The translations under genes and the position numbers were made by a program. Shown here one piece after another: positions 12,137 to 22,091 of a stretch of 64,000 nt of DNA; within the stretch, counting starts at the first letter, position 1; every line of letters starts with the position of its first letter. The notes below the pieces were generated by a model, which was given only the letters and a program-made list of their open reading frames with translations, did not search any database and was not told where the DNA came from. Source of the stretch: Inonotus obliquus (lineage: Eukaryota; Basidiomycota; Agaricomycetes; Hymenochaetales; Hymenochaetaceae); contig JAJHTX010000008.1 in the NCBI GenBank assembly GCA_032164295.1, positions 1,674,001 through 1,738,000 of the forward strand, read 5' to 3'.

Positions 12137-13714
12137 ATGGCTGTACAAAATGGTACTTCTTGTAACTTTGCGGACCAGTCAGAGATCGACTTGATCGGCG
12201 GTCCCTTTTCTGTCGTTGAATCCGACCCAGGTTAGTTCGCGACATCAAAACCATGAAAACAAGACTGATGCTGTAGAAAGGAGTTTTCACGACTTTGATT
12301 CGCAAGCTCGGAATTACAGGCATTGAAGTTGATGAAGTATACGATATCCAGCCCTGGGGACTCGATCATCTAAAACCAAAGGGGCTTATACTGTGCTTTA
12401 ACTGGAAGCACGACAAACATCACCCACGAGATTTCCTTGATCCTGCAGCCAAAGACGTCTGGTTTGCTAATCAACTTGTTGACGATGCTTGTGCTTCTCT
12501 TGCCATATTGAATGTACTCTTCAACTGCCCGGAAGTTGAGCTCGGCAATGAATTTTCTGCGTTCAAGCTTGAGACAGCTGATATGAGTCCGAAGGTAAAT
12601 AGTTTGAATCATGGGTTCCTTGATGTTAACCCACAAGCCTGCATTATTACAGATGAAAGGACTGGCCATCTCAAACTCTCGTTTACTAAGAGAGACGCAA
12701 AACTCTTTAGCCAGGTATGACACGAACCTCATTACTTCTACTTCAACTCAACAGTGAAGCACAATGGTAGACCAGCAGATATGTGGGGTTCACTCAGCGC
12801 CGCCGCCGAAGTAACTCGCGACGTGATCGCTGAATCCGAGAAGCAAGCAAAGAAGAAAGCGAGGACTGACCGTAACCATACCAAAAAGAGACGGAAGGTG
12901 CTCACTTCTGGGAAACGTACATCACCAGAAGCTGAAGGTGAAACTTATCACTTTATCGGTTACGTCCCAGCACATGGCAAAGTGTGGGAACTCGACGGCT
13001 TAAAAGCAGGTCCATTAGAGGTTGGGGAACTGCCATCCCCAGACAGCACCGAAGGCTGGGAGAATGTGGTACGACCAGCCTTACGATTGAAGATGCAGAA
13101 GTATGGTGCATTTGGAGGAGCAAGCGGGAATATTCAATTCAACCTCCTTGCGCTTGTGCAGGATCGATATGAAATCAAGAGCGACGAATTGGAGTTGCTG
13201 AAGAGGGAGAAGATAGCAATTGAAAAGAGGTTGGATGAGCACTATGGCGATTCGTGGAGATATACGGTTGGATGGCTTCACTTAACCTCGTCACACTGGA
13301 CAATCGTTCACTGATGTATAGGTTGACGAAGACCTTTTGGGCAACTCTGATGCCGCATTCACAACCCTCGCTCAACCCTCGCATCCCGGGAGAACATTCG
13401 CTAAAGACTTTGGGGCTCGAGCGATGGACAGAAAACGAGCGATTCTGGATTTGCGACCAGACGATCTGGAGGAAGCCTGGAATTCATGTGTGACTCGGGC
13501 TATGCCTGTCAAGATTGCGGTCGATGAGGAGGCACAAAAGGCTATCAATGCCCGGGTGAGTCGTCCGACTTTGTTTCCCGCTGTGATAGGCAGTCAGTTT
13601 TAATACATTGGTTAGACGGAAACGGCGAAGAGGACGCATGATTACACCCCTTTCATTCAAGAGTTCCTTACCGCGTTGCACAATGAAGGATTGCTGGCTC
13701 AGTACTTGAAGTGA
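12137..13714 (+). CDS. Ubiquitin C-terminal hydrolase, UCH37/UCHL5 type
   Basis: Cysteine protease that removes ubiquitin; UCH37 works at the proteasome cap in organisms that have it. Exon 1 (12137-12230, start MAVQNGTSCNFADQ) gives GPFSVVESDPG, joined by a 50-base intron to VFTTLIRKLG at 12281. The catalytic Cys is in VDDACAS, the oxyanion Gln just before in FANQ, and the catalytic His and Asp in YHFIGYVPAHGKVWELDG. A C-terminal helical extension with a basic loop (KKARTDRNHTKKRRK) and an ULD-like tail ends QEFLTALHNEGLLAQYLK with TGA at 13712. Intron joins near 13253/13320 and 13556/13615 keep frame. The border between 12590 and 12765 is uncertain: either an intron begins at GTAAAT after SPK, or the 40 following codons are exon. 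Confidence 0.88.
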
Positions 13715-13848
13715 AGTCAGCTATACGTTTTGCAGAGATGGAATGCAATGTTCAAGGCATCCTGACATACTCGGACATACAAGGGAAAATATCAGGTACA
13801 ATATCGCAGACTATGTAGATAGACTATACATGGTGGATTCTCAAGTGT

Positions 13849-15271
13849 CTACGTTATCTCACTCATTTTTCCACCAGCAGCTCGCGTTATTTCTTTCATG
13901 AAGCCCGAAAGTATCTTCTCCCGCTCTTCATGAGCCATCCTCTGCCCACCTTCCTCATCACCATCCCTCTCTCGGATGATTCGTTCTGCCATGAATTCAG
14001 CTATGAACTCTGCGACGGCGTGCTCGCCAATTTCCGCATGAGCTCGTGGGCCCCAACGCCATTCGTATGTAGCACTTTCGTCATCAGCGTCTGCTCCCCG
14101 TCCTCGTTTGCCTATGGACATGAATACAGAGGTTAGAACTCCGTCGGAAGTAAGATGAGGATGGGAGCCATGCCTTGCGTCTGTCGAGGGGCGCCTCCGG
14201 AGCCGAGTTTCACTTTGTCGAGCTGTCCTTGTTTGACGAGAGAAGCGAGGTAGGCCTCAATTGTCATAGTCCTGTGCGTCGCGTGAGGTACGAATTCAAT
14301 AGTGGTACTCGTGGAGAGACGGAAAGTCTTTAAATGCTGTTTCAGTTCGGCTACGGTAGAATGTCGGTATAGCTCACAACTAAAGCAGGTCAAGGACGTA
14401 CGATCACTCATGGAATGCCCATTAACAAGTATTAGTGATAAGATAACGTGTAGTAAACCAAGTCCGCCAAGTTGGTCTGCACTAGTCCAGTTGAGGATAC
14501 TGCCGTACGTTGTCGGAGCGTCGTCATCGTCATCATCTCCATCGTCCTCCTTGAACTCCAAGTCAAGCAACTCCTCATTCGCTTCGTTTGCTATCTGAAT
14601 CAGCTCAGAGGCTAAAGTTGATCGTAGGATGTAAGACTTTGATCCAGAAGCGGTAGCTATACATAAAGTGGCCGATCAGGATAGAGAAGTCTGACATGAC
14701 GTAGTATGAACTGACCCTTCTTCTTTAGTCCCGTAGCATTTGTGTCGTCTTGGATCTCATCATTAGCGTTTTGCTCTCGGTTGAGCTCTGCACGGCTCAT
14801 AAGCTCCACGAATTCAAATCCAAAGGTTGACTGTAAGGTTTTCTGAGCCATTGAGAAGATAGTATTAAACAATCTTGTGTTTTCCCCGAGAACTACGAGA
14901 GACGTCAGGTTACGCGTTTCTAAGAGTGATTGAAGAATTGCGCACCTCTTTTATTGATCTCGTCTCTTCTTAGAGGCATATGTCGGCTCTCGTTAAAAAG
15001 GGCGAGCCTTACGAGGGCATTTGCTTTACGCGTCAAAGCCTACGCGACGGTTAGAGCGCTACTGATAAGGATGAAAAGGTGATAATATACGCACATCCTG
15101 AACATCGTCACGCTCATCCCCGTCATTATCTTCTTCGTCCTCCTCTTCTTCTCCAACCTCTTCGTCTTCCTCATCTTCCTCAATATGTCTCCCTCTATGC
15201 TGTGATCGGCTGGCCTGAGATCTGGACCATTGAGTTCCTCGTGGTTGAGTTTGTCCGTTCGTTCGCGCCAT
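13849..15271 (-). CDS. NSE3: Nse3-type MAGE-domain subunit of the SMC5/6 complex
   Basis: MAGE/Nse3 protein of the SMC5/6 complex, which acts in chromosome repair and binds the Nse1 RING ubiquitin ligase. The start MARTNGQTQPRGTQW (15271) is followed by a strongly acidic Glu/Asp stretch. MAGE winged-helix features are FNTIFSMAQKTLQSTFGFEFVEL, then LKKKG, a Gly-Leu-rich helix (LGGLGLLHVILSLILVNG) and LKQHLKTFRLSTSTT with IEAYLASLVKQGQLDKVKLG. The C-terminus, EWRWGPRAHAEIGEHAVAEF, is the diagnostic MAGE end (E-x-RWGPRAHAE-like). Several short introns are present. It converges on the UCH37 3' end (135-base gap) and diverges from the UBX gene. Confidence 0.88.
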
Positions 15272-15400
15272 GGCTGAGAGGAGCAGCAAGAGCAAGGCGC
15301 GACGCGACGCGTGAGACAAATGTATTACCGTATATGGCATGCAAGATCGCCGCTAGATAAACGCGTCAGTGCTCCTTGTTTTCGACCACATTGTTCAGCC
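15272..15400. promoter_or_regulatory. Shared divergent promoter, NSE3 / SEP-UBX gene
   Basis: Only 129 bases lie between opposing start codons at 15271 (minus) and 15401 (plus), so the regulatory region must be compact or overlap transcribed sequence. Confidence 0.6.
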
Positions 15401-16830
15401 ATGTCTGATCAAAACAACAACGGGAAAACTGGAGGAGGCCCAAAGCCATCGAGCTCTGGACCAAGGATCGGAAGAATCGGTCAATGGGGTGGTTCCGACA
15501 ACACACCAAGCAACAGTCGGTCTTCAAGTGGAGCACGATTCGCAACATTGAGAGATCTTGGGTCATCAAACGCCAGGCCAGGACCCCCGCCAGGTCACTC
15601 GGTAGGCCACCCACCAGGTCATCTCCCCGATGATGATAGCAACAGTGAAAGTGAGGGCGATAGTAAGGAGGGACAGACTTGGTTTACTGGTGGCGAGAGG
15701 AGGTACGTTGTGTATCTCAAATTTCGATAGGAAGACAGAATTCCTGATACCCTTTACCGCTTACTTTTTCCTTTCAAAGTGGTCTCGCCGTTCAGAACCC
15801 CAATCACCATCCGGGAGGATCCAGCGCAGAAGTCATACAGAATCTACTTCGTAAGGCACAAGAGTAAGTCGTAATGTTGTTCGCGATGATCTTGTTATTC
15901 TGACGAAACTACTTTCAGAGCCGGTTATGCACCCAGTCGGGCGGTGGAGTCTAGTACGGCATTCAGCGGTACGGGCCATACTCTCGGCAGCGATGATGTG
16001 GAGAGCCAGCTTATTCCGGATCCGAATGCCCTACCCGGGACTACGTCGGACGGACGTGCCGTCCGCCGCGTCAATTTCTGGCGTAATGGGTTTACCATTG
16101 AAGATGGCCCTCTCTTGAGCTACGACGATCCAAACAATGCGGAAATTTTGCGTGCTATGGATACAGGGTAAGTTGTTCGGTTCAGGAATATATTGTCTAA
16201 GACTTACTGTGGCGTATAGACAGGCTCCAGCAGCCCTCCTGAACGTGCATTATGGACAAGATGTTCAACTTCATGTGCAACGTCGACTTCATGAGGACTA
16301 TGTCGCGCCGCAGCATGCTAATCAGGCATTCGAAGGTGTTGGTCACCGCCTTGGTGCTCCTACGCCTCCTATTGTCGGTGCGGGTGGCACATCCGCTTCT
16401 CCTGCCACTACAATAGCAACCACGGCGACAGCAAGCCGAGCAGATGAGGCGCAAAGTTTGCAGACGAAGTTTGAGGTGGACCATTCGCAGCCGACAATTG
16501 TATTCCGGCTACGTTTTGCTGATGGCTCGCAGTAAGTCTCTTCTCTCCCACTCCGTTACACGATGGTTGCTAAGCTTTGGGTATTAGAACGCGCATGGTG
16601 AGGATGAATCTCACGCATACGATAAGAGACCTCCGAAACTACATCAATGCGTATGTTCATGCACCGGTATTCAAATGCTCGTCGCTGACTTTTTTCTAAG
16701 ATCTCGTCCGGAAAACCTGGCTCGTTCATATACCATCTCGCTATTCCCAAACCGCGTCCTCGGCGACGAGAGTCAGACTATCGAGGCGGCTGGATTAGAG
16801 AATAGCGTCGTTATTCAGCGATGGGATTAA
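15401..16830 (+). CDS. SEP-UBX domain protein, p47/Shp1 family Cdc48 cofactor
   Basis: Adaptor that recruits the Cdc48/p97 ATPase; the family acts in membrane fusion and ubiquitin-dependent degradation. Six exons join in frame (15401-15702, 15780-15863, 15919-16167, 16220-16531, 16588-16650, 16701-16830) to give 379 residues. The N-terminus is Gly/Ser/Pro rich. The SEP domain (about 140-205) holds RRVNFWRNGFTIEDGPLLSY and the UBX domain (about 295-379) holds IVFRLRFADGSQTRMVR and ends VVIQRWD. The UBA domain found at the start of animal p47 and yeast Shp1 is not evident; the N-terminus begins MSDQNNNGKTGGGPK instead. Introns have normal GT-AG borders. Confidence 0.92.
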
Positions 16831-17847
16831 TGATATCGATTCTCCCTGAGTGTGACTTATATTGACCTGTAACCTTGTACCTTGGCAGAATGTATGCGTG
16901 AGCGTGTTATAGAGCTAAGCTTCAGCATTTGCACGACGTTACGAGACCCAGTTTGCTATGCATCCATCGGTTTCGCATGCCTTTTTTGCGATTAATCACA
17001 CTGCTTCTCTCTCAGTCCAGCGGCGCATTCGCTAACTCTCTATCCACTCCTCATAGGTGCGACATGGCGCTTCTGGCTCAAGAAAATTCATGCTTGAGAC
17101 CCTGCACGAGGCGGCGCCTACCACTCAATCAACCTCCGGTACCTATAGTGGTGAATGTAATCTAGGTGAGCTTGATGTTTCCATGACTGAAGCAAACTCT
17201 AACGCAAAACGTTGTGTTCGTAGTCTTACATCGAGAGTCTGTATCGGTCGGCGCGCCTGTAAGTCGTCTCATTCCAGTTGGTACTGCTTATCCTACACGT
17301 GTCTCGGCGTCTAGATTAGACTTGGAGCGGACCAAGGATTGTTCATGATGCACTGTCTATACAGGTGCATTCATCCACCGGCCTCTCGTGTTCTCCGGTG
17401 ATCGAAGTTGAAAGAATCTCTGTGCTCCTCGTAGATTGAGTGAATATGAAATGAGTTTGAATGGTGGAAGGGAGGAATTGGCTTGGAACACGGACGGAAA
17501 TGAATGGATAGGAGCGAGACTGAGATGGCGCTCCGCTTCTTCTATTCGCTATGCCAATTACAGATATACACTACTCACAGAGTCCTCTTTCAGTTGTATT
17601 CGAAAAGCCGGAGTCTGTCAAATGCGAATGATGACATTTCAAATTTTCCGTTTCGGTTATCCTCATTGCAGCCGTCACCGCGGATGATTTCTGGTACGTT
17701 CTTTGAGACGATGTAACTCCCTTGGTCTTGATTCATGACTACTTCCTCTTAGCGGGGTCAGGGTATTGAAGTGATATTAAAGGGTCTATTTCCCTGAGAG
17801 ATGTTGATCGAGTCCTCCCGGTCCTGCTTTGTCTTTGCCCTCTTGAC
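16831..17847. other. Gene-poor stretch with coding-like fragments
   Basis: No complete gene. Around 17050-17440 intron-like borders separate short coding-like pieces, the last ending near 17414 in a sequence that exactly repeats 24 bases of 8246-8269. It may be the wreck of a gene related to the small exons at 8.3 kb. The rest shows nothing. Confidence 0.35.
17389..17412 (+). repeat. 24-base exact match to 8246-8269 (opposite strand)
   Basis: The sequence around GTTCTCCGGTGATCGAAG is identical at the two sites. Partial similarity continues outward, with GTGCAT some 20 bases upstream and TCTCT downstream on the same relative strand. In both places a frame ends FSGDRS followed by TGA. This is longer than expected by chance in 64 kb. 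Confidence 0.7.
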
Positions 17848-19020
17848 ATGCCCCAGCGCCCATATCAAGTCTAATAACGTTTCCGTTTCTTGGATGAAGG
17901 ACACGCTCTCTTCTTACCGGATCCTGGTGGTCTGTACGACCGTGTCCGTGTGGGAGATGTTGGCTATGTTCTAGATGGAAAATTTGTGAAGATATTCAAC
18001 GCTTTCAATGATGGAGATTCCGCAGAAAACGAACGTTCGCGTCTTCCAGAAGGCTTTGTACCGGTTGAACCGGATTTCCGAGAGGTTGCGTATAATTTTA
18101 TGACGCTCTCACCCGGGCTTCGACGCTCATCCAGCGTCAGCGTTCAAGGACTCGACCTACAACTAGATAGGCGAGCACATTTTCCACATTCCGTTCCACT
18201 ACTGCATACTTAATGATGTCTCAAAAGTGGTGTGACTGATATTCCGCTTACTGCAGGAGCGTCTTTTAAGCTGTCTTGTTCAAACAACCAGGGCGGGGCA
18301 CTTTTTACAAAATTTCGAGCAGAACGTGACAGAGCGCTCTCTACTAGAGGGATGGAGAGGTATCTTAGGGACAATATTCAGTCATGGGTCGCACTTGCAA
18401 AACGCTTCGAGTGGGGCATCGCTATGCATGAATTGATTTTTGTGTATCAATGTACACTGATAGGTGACTGGGCGAACGTATCCTGGCACGATAAGGAAAT
18501 TGGGGCGGAAATCACATTCAACATTGCACCCCATGCGAATGTCTCGTTATGGGGACAATGGCAGCATCGCGTCGGTGTGCCAGCACAACTGGGACCAACT
18601 CGTAACGAGGCTTTCCCAGGTAGAAGTATCCCAGAAGTATCCCACCTCTTAACAAATGTGTTTTCTTGAAGGGTTTTCGACTAGCTGAGAAGATTTGGTT
18701 TAGGAAACTCAAGAAATTAGTTGAAGTAGTTTCTCCTTCAGAGGAACGTTTGGTCGACCCAGGCGCCGATAGAGTAAAGCTGCGGGATCCTTCGAATAGA
18801 AAGTATGAAATAAAACTAGTGGGTGAGAGAAATACAGCCTCTCGACAAGTGAGTCTTTGTTTGAGCTTCAAATTGTACTTATGTGATGGAGAACACGCCG
18901 TTTCAGGATCTGCGGGCAATACGATACGAATATGGAACGCGAAAAGCCGATCGAGCTTCGAATCCTCGAGGGCCATACGAGCGCCGTCTCGTCTCTTTCC
19001 CGCCGTCGGTCAGCTCGTGA
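17848..19020 (+). CDS. Unrecognised fungal protein, possibly degraded at its C-terminus
   Basis: A possible start is ATG 17848 (MPQRPYQ), then HALFLPDPGGLYDRVRVGDVG, LPEGFVPVEPDF, GASFKLSCSNNQGGALF, RYLRDNIQSWVALAKRFEWGI and GDWANVSWHDKEIGAE. I recall this pattern (a 'PDPGG-YDRVRVGDVG' head and a 'YLRDNI-W--A' middle) from a large family of uncharacterised Agaricomycete proteins; no function is known to me. Likely introns lie near 17870-17900, 18210-18258, 18620-18670 and 18849-18906. After the last one the frame reads DLRAIRYEYGTRKADR and stops at TGA 19018, inside sequence that in other frames is a WD40 relic. The C-terminus may therefore be chimeric, and the gene may be dead. Confidence 0.5.
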
Positions 19021-19517
19021 CATTTCCTTTTTCGTATAGTATATAAGATTGTTTCCGTAGTCCGCACCTGAGGTGAGCCCTTCCGTGCATGTATACGTGC
19101 ACTATTCTCATTCTCCCTATCTTTCTGTAGCATTCTCAACAGGTACCGTACACGAAATATAACGTCTCTTACCCGCGACTGAGCATTCTGAACACTTGTT
19201 TCGGGTTCTGACGACGGTACAATTAGAATGTGGAACATATCGAGTCGGACCTTGTCCGATCACCTAACGAGAACGATGCAAGTCTTGCAGCAGTCACTCA
19301 GCATGAGAACGCTCCGTTAGATTGGAGATGATGGTGGCTGGATTCGAACTGGACATGATCGACCCGAGCTGCTCTTGTGGATCCCTCCTGACCTTCGTGT
19401 AACCCTTTGGCGACCTCGGAATACAGCTATAATGAGCAGCAGAAGCTTGATTTCACGCAGGCAGCTCTTGGCGAACAATGGACAGAGTGCTTCACGCGGC
19501 GGCAGACGAAACAGTAG
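18885..19517 (+). pseudogene. Decayed WD40 C-terminus of a NACHT-WD40 receptor
   Basis: Pieces in different frames match the end of the intact receptor at 29-33.8 kb. They are a WD40 blade (SGSAGNTIRIWNAK, then after a one-base frameshift IELRILEGHTSAVSS), a second blade end (TLVSGSDDGTIRMWN, near 19195-19235) and the tail (GHDRPELLLWIPPDLR, WRPRNTAIM, then DFTQAALGEQWTECF, stop at 19515). The intact gene has GHDRQDLLLWVPPDLR, RPRNTAIL and DFTGAALGERWKDCF. Frameshifts and a repeat inserted inside a blade (18999-19195) show it is not functional. No NACHT part is present. Confidence 0.8.
18999..19195 (+). repeat. Dispersed repeat, copy 1 (with internal extra segment)
   Basis: Starts CCCGCCGTCGGTCAG and ends in a block GAGCATTCTGAACAC. 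About 67 bases at the left and 36 at the right are nearly identical to 48057-48164; roughly 90 bases between them (about 19066-19159) are absent from copy 2. It sits in the middle of a WD40 blade relic. No clear terminal inverted repeats or target duplication were found. Confidence 0.75.
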
Positions 19518-20006
19518 ACAGAACAGCAGGCTTGGAGACTTGTCTTAAACCCTGTATGCGTACCATTTGACGGCTTCGACCATGTATATCATCGACATTT
19601 GTACCACTTACTAGTATGCCTGACTGCCAAGTTGTAGTAGAAGGAATTCGATAGTTTCAGTGATGTAAAACTTAATATCCACCAAGCGATTCGTGTGGTG
19701 AAGAATTGGACCGCTACTCTTGTACAAGCGTGTTGGACTGCTACTTCTCTGGAGAAACTATGTGCATTTCAACCCTTTACTAGCAAACGTTGCAAACTCT
19801 GGGCATTTCGACCACACAGATTCCGCACCTGCCCGTTTTGGATACTCACTGTGACATGTGACATACTGTGACAGTTACAATTCGGTTGCCGCGCGAGAGC
19901 AAGATTGCCAGGTTTTGGCTTCCAACTTGTCGTCGCCTTCGTCGTCGGCGCTGTCCCTCTCGTTTTTCTATCTTACGTCTTTACTGCTGCTGCTTGACCC
20001 TTGAAA
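19518..20006. other. Intergenic, septin promoter region
   Basis: No gene seen. The last 80 bases are pyrimidine-rich, as often found just upstream of basidiomycete start codons. Confidence 0.5.
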
Positions 20007-21573
20007 ATGGCCGCGCCTGCACCACCTCCATCTGATGGTATTGGTATTGCCAATTTACCCAACCAGGTACGTCGACAACGTCCATATTTACGCGTCTTCC
20101 TCCCCTCGTTGCTTTTTTCGCTGTTCTAATACACGATTTTTCGCGTTCGTAGAGGCATAAAATCGTCGCCAAGCGCGGCGCACACTTCACTGTGATGGTT
20201 GTTGGAGAGTCCGGTCTAGGAAAAACAACTCTCATCAACACACTTTTCGCGACTGAACTATCCCCACCCAAGAACTACTCTCGTCGCCACCAGAAACAGC
20301 TCGACAAGCTCACGGAGATCGAAATTATCAAGGCTGAGCTGGAAGAGAAACAGTTCAAGGTTAAGTTGACCGTGATTGACACGCCTGGGTTTGGAGACTA
20401 TGTGAACAATCGTGATTCGTGGGTGCCGATCATCGACTTTGCCGATGACCAGCACGAGACGTATATGAGGCAGGAGCAGCAGCCTCAGCGTACGGAGAAA
20501 AGTGACCTTCGTGTGCATGCTTGCATTTACTTCATCAGGGCTACCGGGCATACGTGCGTCGTTTTTCTTGGTTTTTCTTTCGTCAAATGTAGCTTTTGCT
20601 GACTTTTTTTGGTGCTTTACAGGCTAAAGCCTCTCGACATCGAAGTGATGAAGCGCCTGGGAACTCGTGTTAACCTCATCCCGGTAATCGCAAAGGCCGA
20701 TACGCTCACGCAGCACGACCTTGCGGTTTTCAAGCAACGCGTTCGTATCTCCCCCGCGTCATCTTCTACTAGAACAACCGAACCGTCTAACCGTGCTTCT
20801 CGTTCTTAGATTCGTGAAGTCATTAGAGTTCAAGGCATACGTATCTACCAGCCTCCAATCGATGCTGAGGATGAGGCGAGTGCTGAGCACGCGCGTATAC
20901 TCGCTGATGCTATGCCGTTCTCCATCATTGGTAGTACTGAGGACGTCAAGACCCCCGACGGCCGCATCGTCAAGGGGCGCGAGTATCTCTGGGGTGTCGC
21001 AGAAGGTACGCGTATCTTGCTTCTTTTCGCTTCTTCGCTTCCGCGTTGCCTCCCTCATCTCATTATTATACGTAACCCAAAACTAACTTTCTTTTTTCAC
21101 ACCGCAGTCGAGAACGAAAACCACTGCGACTTCCGTAAACTCCGTTCTCTCCTCATCCGTACGCACATGTTGGATTTGATCAGTACGACTGAGGAGTTGC
21201 ACTATGAGAACTACCGTCAACAACAGATGGAGACACGCAAGTTTGGTGAACCGAAAGTGAAGAAACTTGATAATCCGAAGTTCAAGGAGGAAGAGGAAGC
21301 GTTGAGGAAGAGGTTTACGGAACAGGTTAAAGCGGAGGAGTCAAGGTTTAGGCAGTGGGAGCAACATGTGAGCACACTTCCCCTTTTTGAGTTTTATCTT
21401 GATTTAGTTATAATTGTGGATGGATGGTCGCTAATGCGTGTTTGTTCTAGCTCATTGCGGAACGCGACAGACTCAACAAAGACCTCGAAAGTGCACACGC
21501 TGAGATCAAGCGTCTCGAGGCGGAGTTGGATAATCTCCAGGTTGGGTACGGACGAAGCTCAGCGAGGAGGTAA
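20007..21573 (+). CDS. CDC12: Septin, Cdc12 group
   Basis: GTP-binding cytoskeletal protein that assembles into hetero-oligomeric filaments at the bud neck, septum or hyphal tip. Six exons (20007-20066, 20153-20553, 20623-20740, 20810-21005, 21108-21367, 21451-21573) give 385 residues. The N-terminus [16 protein letters not shown]-loop GESGLGKT, switch [19 protein letters not shown] (G4) and the septin-unique [14 protein letters not shown] block are clear. A C-terminal coiled coil ([20 protein letters not shown] onward) ends the protein. The NLPNQRHKIV head and overall pattern fit Cdc12 (Aspergillus AspC) better than Cdc3, Cdc10 or Cdc11. All introns are short GT-AG. Confidence 0.95.
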
Positions 21574-22091
21574 ATGCGCACCTCTGTCCTCTAGTCACGT
21601 CTTCCTCCTCTTTTTCGGGCCTCTTGATGGAAGATGTGATCGAGGGTCGAGGATTGTGCTCACGCTGGAACACTCATTCCCGTTCCTTTCTTTCAACCTT
21701 TTCTTTTTTTGTGAGGGGAAGATTGTTTGTCTCGCTTATACCCACCACTCTTCCCATTCCCTCGCTGAGTTTGAAGCTATGTCTCGTACCCTCTATTCAG
21801 ACGTATAATCCCTTACCCCAGCCTTCTTATCTCTTGCCTTTTGCCTTTTCGGCGTTTGTTCTTTTCGTATTGCTACGGAACACTTTTATTGTTGTTGTTG
21901 ATTGATGCTCGCATCGGTCTTGAGTGAATTTTTTACCCGGTTTTGAATCGGTATAGTCAGTCACTCCTTACATACCGTTATTCCTTCTACTATGGTATGA
22001 ACTGGCGTTATGGGATTTACAATGTGAACCAACATCTTGAGTCTGAGTCGTTGAGTTCGGTTGAAAAGTTACTGTATTATGTAAGGAAGGT
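21574..22091. other. Intergenic, septin 3' region
   Basis: T-rich sequence following the septin stop; no gene seen. The tandem duplication begins at its right end. Confidence 0.5.
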
